NCBI RefSeq assembly: GCF_019668465.1
Contig: NZ_AP024828.1
Span: forward strand, 4,092,001-4,156,000
From: Mycobacterium senriense
GTDB taxonomy: Bacteria > Actinomycetota > Actinomycetes > Mycobacteriales > Mycobacteriaceae
Reading direction: 5' to 3'
Length of the DNA: 64,000 nt
Below the pieces are notes generated by a model. The model saw nothing but the letters and a program-made list of their open reading frames with translations. It made no database searches and was not told the DNA's origin. Numbering within the stretch: position 1 is the stretch's first letter; each line of letters opens with the position of its first letter. The position numbers and the translations under genes were made by a program. Shown here piece after piece: positions 9,684 through 22,175 of this stretch.

Positions 9684-11243
9684 GTGACTGACGTGGTGCC
9701 GGTGCCCACTGGGTTACGCCCCAGCGCCGCCGCGGGCGCACGACTACCGGAGCTCGCCGACCAGGTCGGCGCGGTGCCGGCCGACACCCCGGACCAGGAC
9801 ACCATCGTGCCCGACGTGACCATCACCGGCGTGACGCTGCGCGCTCAGGACGTGCGGCCCGGCGACCTGTTCGCCGCGCTGCCCGGCCTGACGACCCACG
9901 GGGCCCGCTACGCCGCCGACGCGATCGAGCGCGGCGCGGCCGCCGTGCTCACCGATCCCGCCGGGGTCGCCGAGATGACCGCGGCCGGCGCCCCGACCGT
10001 GCCGACGCTGGTGCACCCCGGCCCCCGCGGCGTACTCGGCGGCCTGGCCGCCACGGTGTACGGGCGCCCGTCCGAGCGGGTGGCCGTCATCGGCATCACC
10101 GGCACCTCCGGCAAGACCACCACCACCTATATGGTCGAGTCCGGTCTGCGCGCCGCCGGCCGCACGGCCGGGCTGATCGGCACCATCGGCATTCGCGTCG
10201 ACGGCGCCGACATCCCCAGCGCGCTCACCACTCCGGAGGCCCCCGCACTGCAGGCGATGCTGGCGGCGATGGCCGAACAGGGCGTGGACACCGTCGTCAT
10301 GGAGGTCTCCAGCCACGCGCTGGCGTTGGGCCGTGTGGACGGAACCGGCTTCGCGGTCGGCGGTTTCACCAACCTTTCCCGCGATCACCTCGACTTTCAC
10401 TCGACGATGGAAGACTACTTCGACACCAAAGCCTTGCTGTTCGACCCGAATTCGCCGCTGCGGGCGCGCCGCGTCGTGGTGTGCATCGACGACGAGGCGG
10501 GGCGGGCGATGGCGGCTCGGGCCGGTAACGCGATCACCGTCAGCGCCCAGGGGCGGCCCGCGAGTTGGCGCGCCGTTGACGTCGCTCCGCTGGGCGCCGG
10601 GGGACAACAGTTCACCGTCATCGACCCCGCCGGGGCGACCCATCAGGTCGAGATCCCGTTACCCGGGCACTACAACGTCGCCAATTGCCTTCTGGCGCTG
10701 GCGCTTCTGGACGCGGTGGGGGTGTCGCCGGAGCGGGCTGCGCCCGGACTGCGGCAGACCCGGGTGCCGGGACGCATGGAAAGGATCGACGCCGGGCAGG
10801 ACTTCCTGGCTCTGGTCGACTACGCCCACAAGCCGGGTGCCTTGCGCGCGGTGCTGACCACGCTGGCGCGTCCGGGTCGCCGCGTGGCGGTGGTGTTCGG
10901 CGCCGGCGGCGAGCGCGATCCGGGCAAGCGGGGGCCGATGGGTGCGACGGCCGCCGAGCTGGCCGACCTGGTCGTCGTCACCGACGACAATCCGCGCGGT
11001 GAGGACCCGGCGGCGATTCGCCGCGAAATCCTGGCCGGCGCAACCGGAAGTGGTTGCGCGGCAGAGGTTGTCGAGGTTGCCGACCGGCGCGACGCGATCA
11101 GGCACGCCGTCAGCTGGGCGGGCGCCGGTGATGTGGTGCTGATCGCCGGCAAGGGCCACGAAACCGGGCAGCGCACCGGCGACGTGGTCCGCCCGTTCGA
11201 CGACCGCGTCGAGTTGGCGCAGGCGTTGGAGGATCGCGGATGA
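9684..11243 (+). CDS. murE: UDP-MurNAc-tripeptide synthetase, meso-DAP adding
   Basis: A 519-aa cytoplasmic Mur ligase adding the third residue of the stem peptide to UDP-MurNAc-L-Ala-D-Glu. The ATP loop is GTSGKTTTT (residues 140-148), with [15 protein letters not shown] and [10 protein letters not shown] further on. DNPR (435-438) is the substrate-selecting motif of meso-diaminopimelate ligases, as expected for a mycobacterium. The start is GTG 9684 with a GGAGG site just upstream. The 142-bp gap after pbpB is the largest inside the first half of the cluster and may hold a second promoter. Confidence 0.95.
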   Translation: MTDVVPVPTGLRPSAAAGARLPELADQVGAVPADTPDQDTIVPDVTITGVTLRAQDVRPGDLFAALPGLTTHGARYAADAIERGAAAVLTDPAGVAEMTAAGAPTVPTLVHPGPRGVLGGLAATVYGRPSERVAVIGITGTSGKTTTTYMVESGLRAAGRTAGLIGTIGIRVDGADIPSALTTPEAPALQAMLAAMAEQGVDTVVMEVSSHALALGRVDGTGFAVGGFTNLSRDHLDFHSTMEDYFDTKALLFDPNSPLRARRVVVCIDDEAGRAMAARAGNAITVSAQGRPASWRAVDVAPLGAGGQQFTVIDPAGATHQVEIPLPGHYNVANCLLALALLDAVGVSPERAAPGLRQTRVPGRMERIDAGQDFLALVDYAHKPGALRAVLTTLARPGRRVAVVFGAGGERDPGKRGPMGATAAELADLVVVTDDNPRGEDPAAIRREILAGATGSGCAAEVVEVADRRDAIRHAVSWAGAGDVVLIAGKGHETGQRTGDVVRPFDDRVELAQALEDRG

Positions 11244-12799
11244 TCGACCTGACCGTCGCCCAGATCGCCGAGATCGTCGGCGGCACCCTGGCCGACATCT
11301 CGCCGCGGGACGCCGCGGAACTGCACGTCACCGGGACGGTCGAATTCGACTCGCGCGCCGTCAAGCCCGGTGGCCTGTTCCTGGCGCTGCCGGGCGCGCG
11401 CTCGGACGGGCACGACCACGCGGCCTCGGCCGTGGCCGCCGGCGCGGTCGCGGTGCTGGCCGCGCGGCCGGTCGGGGTCCCCGCCATCGTCGTGGCACCA
11501 GAGGGGGCTTCGGGATCGCGGGCCGGGGTGCTCGAGCACGACCCGGACGGGTCCGGCGCGGCGGTGCTGGCCGCGCTGGCCAGGCTGGCCCAAGCGGTGG
11601 CCGTCGAACTGGTGGCCGGCGGGCTGACCATCGTCGGCATCACCGGATCGTCGGGGAAGACGTCGACCAAGGACCTGGTGGCCGCCGGGCTGGCGCCGCT
11701 GGGCGAGGTGGTGGCGCCGCCCGGGTCGTTCAACAACGAGCTGGGGCATCCGTGGACGGTGCTGCGCGCGACGGCCGACACCGACTACCTGGTCCTCGAG
11801 ATGTCGGCCCGGCATCCCGGCAACATCGCCGCGCTGGCCGAGATCGCCACACCGTCCATCGGGGTGGTGCTCAACGTCGGCACCGCGCACCTGGGCGAAT
11901 TCGGCTCACGCGAAGCCATTGCCCAGACGAAATCCGAACTGCCGCAATCCGTTCCGGCGTCCGGGGTGGTGATCCTGAACGCCGACGATCCGGCCGTGGC
12001 GGCCATGGCGAGCGTGACCGTGGCCCGGGTGGTCCGGGTCGCCCGCGCCGAGCGCACCAACGCGGGCGTCAGCGACCTGTGGGCCGGGCCGGTGTCGCTC
12101 GACGAGCTGGCCCGGCCGCGGTTCACCCTGTACCGACGCGAGGCGTCCGGGGTGACGCAGGTTGAGGTGCAACTGGGTGTCTACGGCGATCACCAGGTGG
12201 GCAACGCGCTGTGCGCGGCCGCGGTCGCGCTGGAATGCGGTGCCGGCCTCGATCAGGTGTCGACCGCACTCGCCGGGACGGGGCCGGTGTCGCGACACCG
12301 CATGCAGGTCACGACCCGCGCCGACGGCGTTACCGTGATCGACGATGCCTACAACGCCAACCCCGATTCGATGCGGGCCGGGTTGCAGGCGCTGGCCTGG
12401 ATCGCCCACGGTGGGCGCGCGGGCGGCGGCCAAAGCCCCGCCGAAAAGCGCAGGAGCTGGGCGGTGCTCGGCGAGATGGCTGAGCTGGGTGAGGACGCCA
12501 TAGCCGAGCACGATCGCATCGGCCGGCTGGTGGTGCGCTTAGATGTGTCTCGACTCGTTGTCGTGGGAAGTGGGAGGTCGATGAGCGCCATGCACCACGG
12601 AGCGGTCATGGAGGGTTCCTGGGGCGCAGCCGACAAGGGGGCCGTCAACGTCGCCGACAGCGATGCAGCGCTGGCGTTGCTGCGGGCCGAGGTGCAACCC
12701 GGCGACGTCGTGCTGGTCAAGGCGTCGAACTCCGCCGGGCTCGGTGCGCTGGCCGACGCGCTGGCCCGTGACGATCGCGAGGGCGGGACGCGCGCATGA
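11240..12799 (+). CDS. murF: UDP-MurNAc-tripeptide:D-Ala-D-Ala ligase
   Basis: A 519-aa Mur ligase that adds D-Ala-D-Ala to complete the UDP-MurNAc-pentapeptide. It shows the family ATP loop [12 protein letters not shown], then [13 protein letters not shown] and [10 protein letters not shown], and the C-terminal-domain motif [11 protein letters not shown] typical of MurF. The start ATG overlaps the murE stop (ATGA), indicating translational coupling. Length is in the usual range for actinobacterial MurF. Confidence 0.95.
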   Translation: MIDLTVAQIAEIVGGTLADISPRDAAELHVTGTVEFDSRAVKPGGLFLALPGARSDGHDHAASAVAAGAVAVLAARPVGVPAIVVAPEGASGSRAGVLEHDPDGSGAAVLAALARLAQAVAVELVAGGLTIVGITGSSGKTSTKDLVAAGLAPLGEVVAPPGSFNNELGHPWTVLRATADTDYLVLEMSARHPGNIAALAEIATPSIGVVLNVGTAHLGEFGSREAIAQTKSELPQSVPASGVVILNADDPAVAAMASVTVARVVRVARAERTNAGVSDLWAGPVSLDELARPRFTLYRREASGVTQVEVQLGVYGDHQVGNALCAAAVALECGAGLDQVSTALAGTGPVSRHRMQVTTRADGVTVIDDAYNANPDSMRAGLQALAWIAHGGRAGGGQSPAEKRRSWAVLGEMAELGEDAIAEHDRIGRLVVRLDVSRLVVVGSGRSMSAMHHGAVMEGSWGAADKGAVNVADSDAALALLRAEVQPGDVVLVKASNSAGLGALADALARDDREGGTRA

Positions 12800-13875
12800 G
12801 GCAGATCCTGATCGCCGTCGCCGTCGCATTGACCGTATCGATCCTGCTGACCCCGGCGCTGATCCGGCTGTTCACCCGGCAGGGCTTCGGCCATCACACC
12901 CGCGAGGACGGCCCGCCGACCCACCACGCCAAACGCGGCACGCCGTCGATGGGCGGCGTGGCCATCCTGGCCGGCATCTGGGCGGGCTACCTGGGCACGC
13001 ACCTGGCCGGGATGGCCTTCGACGGCGAGGGCGTCACCATCTCCGGTCTGCTGGTGCTCGGCCTGGCGACCGTGCTCGGCGGCGTCGGATTCCTCGACGA
13101 CATCATCAAGATCCGCAGGTCGCGCAACCTCGGCCTGAACAAGACGGCCAAGACCATCGGGCAGGTCGCCGCCGCGGTGCTGTTCGGCGTGCTGGCGCTG
13201 CACTTCCACAACAACAACGGCCTGACACCGGCCAGCGCGGACCTGTCCTACGTCCGCGAGATCGCCACCGTCACACTGGCCCCGGGCCTGTTCGTGTTGT
13301 TCTGCGTCGTCGTCGTCAGCGCCTGGTCCAACGCGGTCAACTTCACCGACGGTCTGGACGGGCTGGCCGCCGGGAGCATGGCGATGGTCACCGCTGCCTA
13401 CGTGTTGATCACCTTTTGGCAGTACCGCAACGCCTGCGTCACCGCCCCCGGGCTGGGCTGCTACAACGTGCGCGATCCACTGGACCTGGCGCTGGTCGCG
13501 GCCGCCACCGCGGGCGCCTGCATCGGCTTTTTATGGTGGAACGCCGCGCCGGCCAAGATCTTCATGGGCGACACCGGATCCCTGGCCCTGGGCGGCATCA
13601 TCGCGGGCCTCTCGGTCACCAGCCGCACCGAAATCCTCGCCGTCGTGCTGGGTTCGCTGTTCGTCGCCGAGGTCAGCTCGGTTGTGTTGCAGATCTTGAC
13701 TTTTCGCACCACCGGGCGCCGGGTGTTCCGGATGGCGCCCTTTCATCACCATTTCGAACTGGCCGGCTGGGCCGAGACCACGGTCATCATCCGCTTCTGG
13801 CTGCTCACCGCGATCGCCTGCGGCCTGGGCGTGGCCCTTTTCTACGGTGAGTGGCTGGGCGCGATAGGTGCCTGA
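12796..13875 (+). CDS. mraY: Phospho-MurNAc-pentapeptide transferase (MraY/MurX)
   Basis: A 359-aa polytopic membrane enzyme that moves phospho-MurNAc-pentapeptide onto the polyprenyl phosphate carrier, giving lipid I. About ten hydrophobic segments are visible. Catalytic and binding motifs include GFLDDIIKI with the following Lys-rich loop, [22 protein letters not shown] and the MraY-specific triple-His loop APFHHHFE. Called murX in mycobacteria. ATG overlaps the murF stop by 4 nt, and the stop shares one base with the murD start. Confidence 0.95.
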   Translation: MRQILIAVAVALTVSILLTPALIRLFTRQGFGHHTREDGPPTHHAKRGTPSMGGVAILAGIWAGYLGTHLAGMAFDGEGVTISGLLVLGLATVLGGVGFLDDIIKIRRSRNLGLNKTAKTIGQVAAAVLFGVLALHFHNNNGLTPASADLSYVREIATVTLAPGLFVLFCVVVVSAWSNAVNFTDGLDGLAAGSMAMVTAAYVLITFWQYRNACVTAPGLGCYNVRDPLDLALVAAATAGACIGFLWWNAAPAKIFMGDTGSLALGGIIAGLSVTSRTEILAVVLGSLFVAEVSSVVLQILTFRTTGRRVFRMAPFHHHFELAGWAETTVIIRFWLLTAIACGLGVALFYGEWLGAIGA

Positions 13876-15344
13876 TGAGCGGTCTTGAGGCCCCGCTGGA
13901 ACCGCTGGCGCCCGGCGCGCCGGTGCTGGTGGCCGGGGGACGTGTGACCGGCCGGGCGGTGCAGGCCGCGCTGGCACGCTTTGGCGCGACACCGACCGTG
14001 TGCGACGACGACCCGGCCATGCTGCGCCCGTACGCCGAGCGCGGCATCGCCACCGTCGACCCGCCGACCGCCATCGGGCGGATCGCCGACTACGCGTTGG
14101 TTGTCACCAGCCCGGGCTTCCAGCCGACGGCGCCGGTCCTGGCCGCCGCGGCGGCGGCCGGGGTGCCGATCTGGGGTGACGTGGAGCTGGCCTGGCGGCT
14201 GGACGCGGCGGGCGTGTACGGGCCGCCGCGGCGCTGGCTGGTGGTGACCGGCACCAATGGCAAGACGACGACCACGTCGATGTTGCACGCCATGCTCACC
14301 GCGGACGGCCGCCGCGCCCTGCTGTGCGGCAACATCGGCGACCCCGTCCTCGACGTGCTCGACCAAGCAGCCGAGCTGCTGGCCGTCGAGCTGTCCAGCT
14401 TCCAATTGCACTGGGCGCCGTCGCTGCGGCCCGAGGCCGGTGTGGTGCTCAACATCGCCGAGGACCATCTGGACTGGCACGGCAGCCTGGCCGCCTACGC
14501 GGCCGCCAAGGCGCGGGTGCTCGATGGCCGGGTGGCGGTGGTGGGCCTGGACGACGCCCGGGCGGCGGCCCTGTTGGACACCGCCCGGGCGCCGATGCGG
14601 GTCGGCTTCCGGCTGGGCGGACCCGCGGCGGGGGAGCTGGGCGTGCGCGACGGCCACCTGGTCGATCGCGCCTTCGCCGACGATCTGGCCCTGCTGCCGG
14701 TCGGCTCCATCCCGGTGCCGGGCCCGGTCGGGGTGCTCGACGCCCTGGCCGCCGCGGCGTTGGCGCGCTGCGTCGACGTGCCGGCCGAGCCGATCGCGGC
14801 CGCGATCGCCTCCTTCCGGGTGGGCCGGCACCGGGCCGAAGTCGTGGCCGTCGCCGACGGCATCACCTACGTCGACGACTCCAAGGCCACCAACCCGCAC
14901 GCGGCCGAGGCGTCCGTGCTGGCCTACCCCCGCGTCGTGTGGATCGCCGGGGGCCTGCTGAAGGGCGCGTCGGTCGATGCCGAGGTCGCCCGGATGGCGT
15001 CGCGGCTGGTCGGAGCGGTGCTGATCGGCCGAGATCGGCAAGAGGTTGCAGAGGCGTTATCGCGACACGCGCCGGATGTCCCCGTCCTGCAGGTTGTGAC
15101 AGGCGAGGATGCTGATATGGATGCGACTGCTGTGGTCTTTGGGGCAGATGTGACAGAAGTGAAACAAACGGGTGACAATCTGGGCTCGGCGGTGATGAAC
15201 GCGGCGGTGGCCGCGGCGCGTACGGTGGCGCAGCCCGGTGACACCGTCCTGCTGGCACCCGCGGGCGCATCGTTCGACCAATTCGCGGGTTACGCCGACC
15301 GCGGCGACGCATTCGCGGCCGCCGTCCGCGCGGCGCTCCGGTAG
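13875..15344 (+). CDS. murD: UDP-MurNAc-L-Ala:D-Glu ligase
   Basis: A 489-aa Mur ligase adding D-glutamate. The N-terminal nucleotide-binding part begins [17 protein letters not shown], and the ATP loop is [13 protein letters not shown]. Further motifs are [20 protein letters not shown] and [13 protein letters not shown] chose ATG 13875, which overlaps the mraY stop as TGATG; the frame is open to 13851 inside mraY, but that would add only eight residues lacking homology. Position in the pathway: it precedes MurE, although the gene order is E-F-X-D. Confidence 0.94.
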   Translation: MSGLEAPLEPLAPGAPVLVAGGRVTGRAVQAALARFGATPTVCDDDPAMLRPYAERGIATVDPPTAIGRIADYALVVTSPGFQPTAPVLAAAAAAGVPIWGDVELAWRLDAAGVYGPPRRWLVVTGTNGKTTTTSMLHAMLTADGRRALLCGNIGDPVLDVLDQAAELLAVELSSFQLHWAPSLRPEAGVVLNIAEDHLDWHGSLAAYAAAKARVLDGRVAVVGLDDARAAALLDTARAPMRVGFRLGGPAAGELGVRDGHLVDRAFADDLALLPVGSIPVPGPVGVLDALAAAALARCVDVPAEPIAAAIASFRVGRHRAEVVAVADGITYVDDSKATNPHAAEASVLAYPRVVWIAGGLLKGASVDAEVARMASRLVGAVLIGRDRQEVAEALSRHAPDVPVLQVVTGEDADMDATAVVFGADVTEVKQTGDNLGSAVMNAAVAAARTVAQPGDTVLLAPAGASFDQFAGYADRGDAFAAAVRAALR

Positions 15345-15351
15345 GGCGGGC

Positions 15352-17040
15352 GTGGGTAACGCACTGACCCGGCTGCTGGGCCGGGGGAAAGACGCCACCG
15401 AAACCCCCACGGCCGAGCCGGGGCCGGCCGACGACGCCACCGACGCCACCGAAGAAGCCAAGTCCGGGCAAGCCACGTCCGCGGAAGCCAAGGCCGAGAA
15501 GAAGGCGGACAAGCCGCAAAAGGCCAAGAAGGACAAGGCCGTCGCCAACGAGGGCGGTCCGCACAGCCGGTTCGGCGCCTGGCTGGGCCGGCCCATGACG
15601 TCGTTTCACCTGATCATCGCCGTGGCCGGGCTGCTGACCACGCTCGGGCTGATCATGGTGCTCTCGGCGTCCGGCGTGCGGTCCTACGACGCCGACGGAT
15701 CGGCCTGGGTGATCTTCGGCAAGCAGGTGCTGTGGACCGTGATCGGGCTCATCGCCTGCTACGCCTCGTTGCGGATGTCGGTGCGGTTCATCCGCCGCGT
15801 CGCGTTCACCGGCTACGTCGTCACGGTCATCCTGCTGGTGCTGGTGCTCGTTCCCGGTATCGGCAACCTGGCCAACGGGTCTCGCAAGTGGTTCGTGATC
15901 GCGGGCTTTTCCATGCAGCCCTCCGAGCTGGCCAAGATCGCCTTCGCCATCTGGGGCGCGCACATGCTGGCCGCCCGTCGCCTGGAGCGGGCGAGCCTGC
16001 GCGAACTGCTGATTCCGCTGGTGCCGGCCGCGGTGATCGCGCTGGCGCTGATCGTGGCGCAGCCCGACCTCGGGCAGACGGTGTCGCTGGGCATCATCCT
16101 GCTGGCCCTGCTGTGGTACGCGGGCCTGCCGCTGCGCGTGTTCGTCACCTCGTTGCTGGCCGTCTTTGTCGCCGGCGCCGTCCTGGCCATGTCGGCCGGC
16201 TACCGGTCGGACCGGGTGCGGTCCTGGATCAACCCCGAGAACGACCCGCAGGACACCGGCTACCAGGCCCGGCAGGCCAAATTCGCGCTCGCGCACGGCG
16301 GGATCTTCGGCGACGGCCTGGGCCAGGGCGTGGCCAAATGGAACTACCTGCCCAACGCGCACAACGACTTCATCTTCGCGATCATCGGCGAGGAGCTCGG
16401 ATTCATCGGTGCCTTCGCGCTGCTGGTGCTGTTCGGGCTGTTCGCCTACACCGGTATGCGGATCGCCCGCCGCTCGGCGGACCCGTTCCTGCGGCTGGTG
16501 ACCGCCACCACGACCATGTGGGTGCTGGGCCAGGCCTTCATCAACATCGGCTACGTCATCGGCATCCTCCCGGTCACCGGTATTCAGCTGCCGCTCATTT
16601 CCGCCGGTGGAACATCAACCGCGGCAACGCTATTCATGATCGGCATCATGGCCAACGCGGCTCGTCACGAACCCGAGGCGGTGGCCGCGCTGCGGGCCGG
16701 CCGCGACGACAAGGTGAACCGGATACTGCGGCTGGCGCTGCCTGAGCCCTACTCACCGACGCGCGTGGAGGCGTTCCGCGACCGCAAGCGTGCCCGCCCG
16801 AAGTCGGCCGAGCCGCCGCGCAAGGGCGCCGGCGCTTCCGGGCGGAAGGCACCCCGCAAGGCCGACGCACCGCTGCGGCCGGCGCTTCCGCGAACGGGCG
16901 GGCGGCCGGCTCGCCAGACTGGGGGTACCGCTCGATCACGCGCGAGGCATCATGGATCTGGCCAGCGCCGCGTCAGCCAGGCGGCCGGCCAGCGTCAGCC
17001 ACGACGCGCTCGCGCACTGGAAGGTCAGCGTTACGGGTGA
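15352..17040 (+). CDS. ftsW: Lipid II polymerase FtsW (SEDS family)
   Basis: A 562-aa SEDS glycosyltransferase that polymerises septal peptidoglycan with its partner PbpB. The N-terminal 75 residues are a charged Lys/Ala/Glu-rich cytoplasmic tail. About ten membrane segments follow, with conserved elements such as [30 protein letters not shown](I)IGEE and [12 protein letters not shown]. The C-terminal 90 residues form a very basic tail. Start GTG 15352, seven nt after murD. The tails are typical of mycobacterial FtsW, where the C-terminal one is known to contact FtsZ. The stop overlaps murG by 4 nt. Confidence 0.94.
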   Translation: MGNALTRLLGRGKDATETPTAEPGPADDATDATEEAKSGQATSAEAKAEKKADKPQKAKKDKAVANEGGPHSRFGAWLGRPMTSFHLIIAVAGLLTTLGLIMVLSASGVRSYDADGSAWVIFGKQVLWTVIGLIACYASLRMSVRFIRRVAFTGYVVTVILLVLVLVPGIGNLANGSRKWFVIAGFSMQPSELAKIAFAIWGAHMLAARRLERASLRELLIPLVPAAVIALALIVAQPDLGQTVSLGIILLALLWYAGLPLRVFVTSLLAVFVAGAVLAMSAGYRSDRVRSWINPENDPQDTGYQARQAKFALAHGGIFGDGLGQGVAKWNYLPNAHNDFIFAIIGEELGFIGAFALLVLFGLFAYTGMRIARRSADPFLRLVTATTTMWVLGQAFINIGYVIGILPVTGIQLPLISAGGTSTAATLFMIGIMANAARHEPEAVAALRAGRDDKVNRILRLALPEPYSPTRVEAFRDRKRARPKSAEPPRKGAGASGRKAPRKADAPLRPALPRTGGRPARQTGGTARSRARHHGSGQRRVSQAAGQRQPRRARALEGQRYG

Positions 17041-18263
17041 ACGACACGGTCAACAAGCCGACCGGCGGGCGGGGGGTAAACCCTTCGCCCGCCGGTGCCG
17101 CGTTGTCGTCTTTTAAGCCACTGTCGGTGGTGCTCGCCGGCGGGGGAACCGCCGGTCACGTCGAGCCGGCAATGGCCGTCGCCGACGCGCTGAGCGCCCT
17201 CGACCCGCAGGTCAGGATCACCGCGCTGGGTACCGCCCGCGGGTTGGAGACCCGGCTGGTGCCCGAGCGCGGCTATGACCTCGAGCTGATCACGCCGGTG
17301 CCGCTGCCGCGCAAGCCCAGCGGCGACCTGGCCCGGCTGCCCTCGCGGGTGTGGCGGGCCGTCCGGGAAACCCGTGCGGTGCTCAGGGCGGTCGACGCCG
17401 ACGTGGTGATCGGTTTCGGCGGGTACGTGGCGCTGCCGGCCTACCTGGCCGCTCGCGGTGTCTCGCCGCGCAAGCCACGGGTCCCGGTGGTGATCCACGA
17501 GGCCAATGCCAGCGCCGGGCTGGCCAACCGGGTGGGCGCCCGCACGGCCGAGCGGGTGCTGTCCGCGGTGGCCGACTGCGGGCTGCCGCGCGCCGAGGTG
17601 GTCGGGGTGCCGGTGCGCGAGACAATCACCTCGCTGGACCGTGCCGCGCTGCGCGACGAGGCGCGCCGCTACTTCGGTTTCGCCGACGACGCCCGGGTGT
17701 TGCTGGTGTTCGGGGGCTCGCAGGGCGCGGCCTCGCTGAACCGGGCCGTCTCCGGGGCGGCCGCCGGGCTGGCCGCCGCCGGCGTGGCCGTCCTGCACGC
17801 GCACGGCCCCAAGAACACCCTCGACCTGCGCGAACCCCAGCCGGGCGACCCGCCGTACGTGGCGGTGCCCTACCTCGACCGGATGGACCTGGCCTATTCG
17901 GCCGCCGACCTGGTGATCTGCCGGTCCGGTGCGATGACGGTCGCCGAGGTGTCGGCGGTGGGCCTGCCGGCCATCTACGTGCCACTGCCGATCGGCAACG
18001 GCGAGCAGCGGCTCAACGCCCTGCCGGTGGTCAACGCCGGCGGCGGCATGATCGTCGCCGACGCCGACCTGACGCCCGAGCTGGTGGCCCGGGAAGTGGC
18101 GGGGCTGGTGGGCGACCCGCCGCGCCTGGCGGCCATGACCACCGCCGCCGCGCGGGTCGGGCATCCCGACGCGGCGCGCCAGGTCGCCCAGGCGGCACTG
18201 GACATCGCCAGGAAGGCGCAACTGGGCCGCCCGAGCGGCCGGTGGACCGGGGGAACCCGGTGA
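17037..18263 (+). CDS. murG: UDP-GlcNAc transferase making lipid II
   Basis: A 408-aa membrane-associated glycosyltransferase that adds GlcNAc to lipid I to form lipid II. The donor and lipid-contact loops are clear: [20 protein letters not shown] near the N-terminus and [12 protein letters not shown] in the second domain, with [12 protein letters not shown] and [15 protein letters not shown]. Start GTG in a 4-nt overlap with ftsW. The first ~25 residues are a low-complexity head. The stop overlaps the murC start (GTGA). Confidence 0.95.
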   Translation: MNDTVNKPTGGRGVNPSPAGAALSSFKPLSVVLAGGGTAGHVEPAMAVADALSALDPQVRITALGTARGLETRLVPERGYDLELITPVPLPRKPSGDLARLPSRVWRAVRETRAVLRAVDADVVIGFGGYVALPAYLAARGVSPRKPRVPVVIHEANASAGLANRVGARTAERVLSAVADCGLPRAEVVGVPVRETITSLDRAALRDEARRYFGFADDARVLLVFGGSQGAASLNRAVSGAAAGLAAAGVAVLHAHGPKNTLDLREPQPGDPPYVAVPYLDRMDLAYSAADLVICRSGAMTVAEVSAVGLPAIYVPLPIGNGEQRLNALPVVNAGGGMIVADADLTPELVAREVAGLVGDPPRLAAMTTAAARVGHPDAARQVAQAALDIARKAQLGRPSGRWTGGTR

Positions 18264-19744
18264 ACACCGAGCAGCTGCCGCCCGAGCTGCAGCGGGTGCA
18301 CATGGTCGGCATCGGCGGAGCCGGCATGTCGGGCATCGCCCGCATCCTGCTCGACCGCGGCGGCCTGGTATCCGGCTCGGATGCCAAGGAGTCCCGCGGC
18401 ATTCACGCGCTGCGGGCCCGGGGCGCGCAGATCAATATCGGGCACGACGCGTCCTCGCTGGATCTGTTGCCCGGCGGTGCCACCGCGGTCATCACCACGC
18501 ACGCCGCCATCCCGAAGACCAATCCCGAGCTCGTCGAGGCGCGGCGGCGCGGCATCCCGGTGATCCTGCGACCCGCCGTGCTGGCCAAGCTGATGGCCGG
18601 CCGCACCACGCTGATGGTCACCGGCACGCACGGCAAGACGACGACGACGTCGATGTTGATCGTCGCGCTGCAGCATTGCGGGCGCGACCCGTCGTTCGCG
18701 GTCGGCGGCGAGATGGGTGAGGCCGGCACCAACGCCCACCACGGCAGCGGCGACTGCTTCGTCGCGGAGGCCGACGAAAGCGACGGCTCGCTGCTGGAGT
18801 ACACCCCCAACGTCGCCGTGGTCACCAATATCGAGACCGATCACCTGGACTTCTACGGCAGCGCCGACGCCTATGTCGCGGTGTTCGACGCCTTCGTGGA
18901 GCGGCTGGCGCCCGGCGGGGCGCTGGTGGTGTGCGTCGACGACCCGGGGGCCGAGGCGCTGGCACGGCGCACGGCCGAGCTGGGCATCCGGGTGCTGCGC
19001 TACGGATCCGCGGCGCCGGACGGGTCCCCGCGCGCCGGCGACGAACTCGCCGCGACGTTGTTGTCGTGGCAACAACAGGGCACCGAGGCCGTCGCGCAAA
19101 TCCAGCTGGCCCCCGAACTGGACCCGGAGCAGCACCCGCGGGTGATGCGGTTGTCGGTGCCCGGCCGCCATATGGCGCTCAACGCGATGGGCGCGCTGCT
19201 GGCGGCGATCGAGATCGGCGCCCCGGTCGATGCGGTGCTGGACGGCCTGGCCGGCTTCGAGGGCGTGCGCCGCCGGTTCGAACTGGTCGGCAGCGCGGCC
19301 ACGGTGCGGGTGTTCGACGACTACGCCCACCACCCCACGGAGATCGTCGCCACGCTGGCGGCGGTCCGCACCCTGCTCGAACAGAGCGGTGACGGCCGCA
19401 GCATCGCGGTGTTTCAGCCCCATTTGTATTCGCGGACAAAGGCTTTCGCCGAGGAGTTCGGGCAGGCGCTGGACGCTGCGGACGAGGTTTTCGTTCTCGA
19501 CGTCTACGGCGCCCGCGAACAACCGCTGGCCGGTGTCAGCGGGGCCAGCGTCGCCGAGCACGTCAGCGTGCCGGTGCGCTACCTCCCACACTTCGCCGCG
19601 GCCGCCGAGCAGGTGGCGGCCGCCGCCGGGCCCGGCGACGTCATCGTCACCATGGGGGCCGGCGACGTGACCCTGCTGGGGCCGGAGATCGTCACGGCGT
19701 TGCGGGTGCGCGCCAATCGCGGCGCCCCCGGGGCGTTGCGATGA
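18260..19744 (+). CDS. murC: UDP-MurNAc:L-alanine ligase
   Basis: A 494-aa Mur ligase adding L-Ala, the first step of stem-peptide assembly. Motifs: [14 protein letters not shown] (N-terminal nucleotide-sugar binding), [14 protein letters not shown] (ATP loop), [19 protein letters not shown] and [10 protein letters not shown]. Start GTG 18260 overlaps murG by 4 nt; the much longer open frame upstream is a murG shadow. It follows murG and precedes ftsQ, the usual order. Confidence 0.95.
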   Translation: MNTEQLPPELQRVHMVGIGGAGMSGIARILLDRGGLVSGSDAKESRGIHALRARGAQINIGHDASSLDLLPGGATAVITTHAAIPKTNPELVEARRRGIPVILRPAVLAKLMAGRTTLMVTGTHGKTTTTSMLIVALQHCGRDPSFAVGGEMGEAGTNAHHGSGDCFVAEADESDGSLLEYTPNVAVVTNIETDHLDFYGSADAYVAVFDAFVERLAPGGALVVCVDDPGAEALARRTAELGIRVLRYGSAAPDGSPRAGDELAATLLSWQQQGTEAVAQIQLAPELDPEQHPRVMRLSVPGRHMALNAMGALLAAIEIGAPVDAVLDGLAGFEGVRRRFELVGSAATVRVFDDYAHHPTEIVATLAAVRTLLEQSGDGRSIAVFQPHLYSRTKAFAEEFGQALDAADEVFVLDVYGAREQPLAGVSGASVAEHVSVPVRYLPHFAAAAEQVAAAAGPGDVIVTMGAGDVTLLGPEIVTALRVRANRGAPGALR

Positions 19745-20739
19745 CGGAGCCGGACCACCCCGTCCCGGCCAACGCAGTGGGCGAACCGGCGCAGGGTCGG
19801 CCTGCCGGCGACGCTGACGACGACGCCGGCGACAACGCGGTCACCGAACCGCTCGCCGCCGGAACGGGTGGGGGCCGCCGGGGTGCCGACGCGGGAGACG
19901 GTGAGGAGGCCGACCAGGCCGAGGTCGAGGGGCCCCGCCGGCGCGCCCGCCGGGAGCGGGCCGAGCGCCGCGCCGCGCAGGCCCGGGCCACCGCCATCGA
20001 AGAGGCCCGCCGTGAGGCGAAGCGCCGCGCCGGGGGACGGCTGGCCAACGAGCCCAAACCCGTTGCGCGGGGCGTGGTTCGGGGCCTGAAGATGCTGCTG
20101 ATAACGATCCTGCTGGTGATCGTCGGCATCGGGCTGGCCCTGATCCTCTACTTCACCCCCGCGATGTCGGCCCGCAACATCGTCGTCGTGGGCACCGGCG
20201 TGGTGACCCGGGACGAGGTGCTGGACGCGGCCCGGGTCCGGATCGGGACGCCGCTGCTGCAGATCAACACCAACCAGGTCGCCGACCGGGTGGCGGCGAT
20301 CCGGCGAGTGGCCAGCGCGCGGGTGCAGCGCCAGTATCCGTCGGCGCTGCGGATCACCATCGTTGAGCGAATCCCGGTGGCGGTCAAGGACTTTCCCGAT
20401 GGCCCGCATCTCTTCGACCGCGACGGCGTGGACTTCGCGACCGGGCCGCCGCCGCCGGCGCTGCCGTACCTCGACGTCGCCGATCCCGGGCCGAACGACC
20501 CGGCGACCAAGGCCGCCCTGCAGGTGCTGACCGCGCTGCGTCCCGAGGTCGCAGGCCAGGTCGGCCGTATCGCCGCCCCGTCGGTGGCCTCGATCACCCT
20601 GACGCTCGGCGACGGCCGGGTGGTGATCTGGGGGACCACCGACCGCACCGACGAGAAGGCCGAGAAGCTGGCGGCACTGCTGACCCAGCCCGGCAAGACC
20701 TACGACGTGTCCAGCCCGGACCTGCCGACGGTCAAGTAG
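19741..20739 (+). CDS. ftsQ: Cell division protein FtsQ
   Basis: A 332-aa bitopic division protein. A long cytoplasmic head (about 115 residues, acidic then Arg/Ala-rich) precedes one membrane helix ([21 protein letters not shown]). The extracytoplasmic POTRA domain starts [20 protein letters not shown] and is followed by the FtsQ/DivIB domain ([21 protein letters not shown]). It links the early FtsZ ring to FtsL, FtsW and PbpB. ATG overlaps the murC stop by 4 nt. The head is longer than in E. coli (276 aa in all), as usual for mycobacteria. Confidence 0.93.
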   Translation: MTEPDHPVPANAVGEPAQGRPAGDADDDAGDNAVTEPLAAGTGGGRRGADAGDGEEADQAEVEGPRRRARRERAERRAAQARATAIEEARREAKRRAGGRLANEPKPVARGVVRGLKMLLITILLVIVGIGLALILYFTPAMSARNIVVVGTGVVTRDEVLDAARVRIGTPLLQINTNQVADRVAAIRRVASARVQRQYPSALRITIVERIPVAVKDFPDGPHLFDRDGVDFATGPPPPALPYLDVADPGPNDPATKAALQVLTALRPEVAGQVGRIAAPSVASITLTLGDGRVVIWGTTDRTDEKAEKLAALLTQPGKTYDVSSPDLPTVK

Positions 20740-21007
20740 CGATCTTCATCACGTCGCGCCGCGCGATGCGCCGTCAACAGCGCGCACGGCGTGCGACGCG
20801 GCAAAATTGCCCAAAATTTGCGGAACGCGTGTCGGCGCGCCTGCGGGGTTAGGGCGCGCCATACCCATACCGTTCTGGTTGCGCGGAACTACTTGACATA
20901 ACTCTAACTCTATGGTTGAGGTTGAGGGTTTGCCAGGGAGGCCCGCGAACGTCCGGAGGAGCCCACCGCCGGGAGAGCTGAGCCAAGCCCATCAGGGAGG
21001 AAGACGA
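20740..21007 (+). promoter_or_regulatory. ftsZ upstream region with repeated leader motif
   Basis: This 268-bp gap is the largest within the cluster core and probably drives ftsZ separately. TTGACA lies at 20893-20898, a good -35, but no clear -10 is seen at the usual spacing. Directly after it come two small direct repeats, AACTCTAACTCTA and GGTTGAGGTTGAGG, whose sequences partly pair with each other, so the leader could fold. The AT-rich run AAAATTGCCCAAAATTTG (about 20803-20820) is upstream. Confidence 0.5.
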
Positions 21008-22171
21008 ATGATGACCCCCCCGCATAACTACCTGGCCGTGATCAAGGTCGTGGGTATCGGTGGCGGCGGCGTCAACGCCGTCAACCGGATGATCGAACAA
21101 GGCCTCAAAGGCGTGGAGTTCATCGCGATCAACACCGACGCGCAGGCGCTGTTGATGAGCGATGCCGACGTCAAACTCGACGTGGGGCGCGAGTCCACGC
21201 GTGGCCTGGGGGCCGGGGCGGACCCGGAGGTCGGCCGCAAGGCCGCCGAGGACGCCAAGGACGAGATCGAAGAGCTGCTCCGCGGCGCAGACATGGTGTT
21301 CGTCACCGCCGGCGAGGGCGGCGGTACCGGCACCGGCGGGGCGCCCGTCGTCGCCAGCATCGCGCGCAAGCTCGGAGCGCTGACCGTCGGCGTGGTCACC
21401 CGGCCGTTCTCGTTCGAGGGCAAGCGGCGCGGCAACCAGGCCGAGACCGGCATCTCGTCGCTGCGCGAGAGCTGCGACACCCTGATCGTGATCCCCAACG
21501 ACCGGCTGCTGCAGATGGGCGACGCCGCGGTATCGCTGATGGACGCCTTCCGCAGCGCCGACGAGGTGCTGCTCAACGGTGTGCAGGGCATCACCGACCT
21601 GATCACCACCCCGGGCCTGATCAACGTGGACTTCGCCGACGTCAAGGGCATCATGTCCGGGGCGGGCACGGCCCTGATGGGTATCGGTTCGGCCCGCGGC
21701 GAGGGCCGCTCGCTCAAGGCCGCCGAGATCGCCATCAACTCGCCGCTGCTGGAAGCCTCGATGGAGGGCGCCCACGGCGTGCTGATGTCGATCGCCGGAG
21801 GCAGCGACCTGGGCCTGTTCGAGATCAACGAGGCGGCCTCGCTGGTGCAGGACGCCGCCCACCAGGACGCCAATATCATCTTCGGCACCGTGATCGACGA
21901 CTCGCTGGGTGACGAGGTGCGCGTCACCGTCATCGCCGCGGGCTTCGACGCCGCGGGCGCCGGCCGCAAACCCGTGATCGGTGGCAGTGCCGCCGATAAA
22001 GAGGAAAAGGGCGGGGCGCACCGGATCGAGTCGGCGAAGGCGGGCAAGCTCACCTCGACGTTGTTCGAACCGGTCGACGCGGTGAGCGTGCCGGTGCACA
22101 CCAACGGCTCGACCTTGAATATTGGCGGCGATGACGATGACGTCGACGTGCCGCCGTTCATGCGCCGCTGA
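21008..22171 (+). CDS. ftsZ: Cell division GTPase FtsZ
   Basis: A 387-aa tubulin homologue that forms the Z ring. The nucleotide pocket is clear: [15 protein letters not shown] near the N-terminus and the tubulin signature [13 protein letters not shown]. The C-terminal tail ends [11 protein letters not shown], the mycobacterial version of the conserved peptide that binds FtsW and SepF. Two ATGs are adjacent (21008 and 21011); GGGAGG lies 7 nt before the first. M. tuberculosis FtsZ is remembered as starting at the second ([12 protein letters not shown]), so both are possible. The longer frame to 20912 lies in the leader and is rejected. Confidence 0.96.
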   Translation: MMTPPHNYLAVIKVVGIGGGGVNAVNRMIEQGLKGVEFIAINTDAQALLMSDADVKLDVGRESTRGLGAGADPEVGRKAAEDAKDEIEELLRGADMVFVTAGEGGGTGTGGAPVVASIARKLGALTVGVVTRPFSFEGKRRGNQAETGISSLRESCDTLIVIPNDRLLQMGDAAVSLMDAFRSADEVLLNGVQGITDLITTPGLINVDFADVKGIMSGAGTALMGIGSARGEGRSLKAAEIAINSPLLEASMEGAHGVLMSIAGGSDLGLFEINEAASLVQDAAHQDANIIFGTVIDDSLGDEVRVTVIAAGFDAAGAGRKPVIGGSAADKEEKGGAHRIESAKAGKLTSTLFEPVDAVSVPVHTNGSTLNIGGDDDDVDVPPFMRR

Positions 22172-22175
22172 GAAC

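Noticed and set aside
15238..15351. Longer start for ftsW inside murD
   Set aside because: GTG 15352 follows murD directly and gives the expected N-terminus; the extension is a murD shadow.
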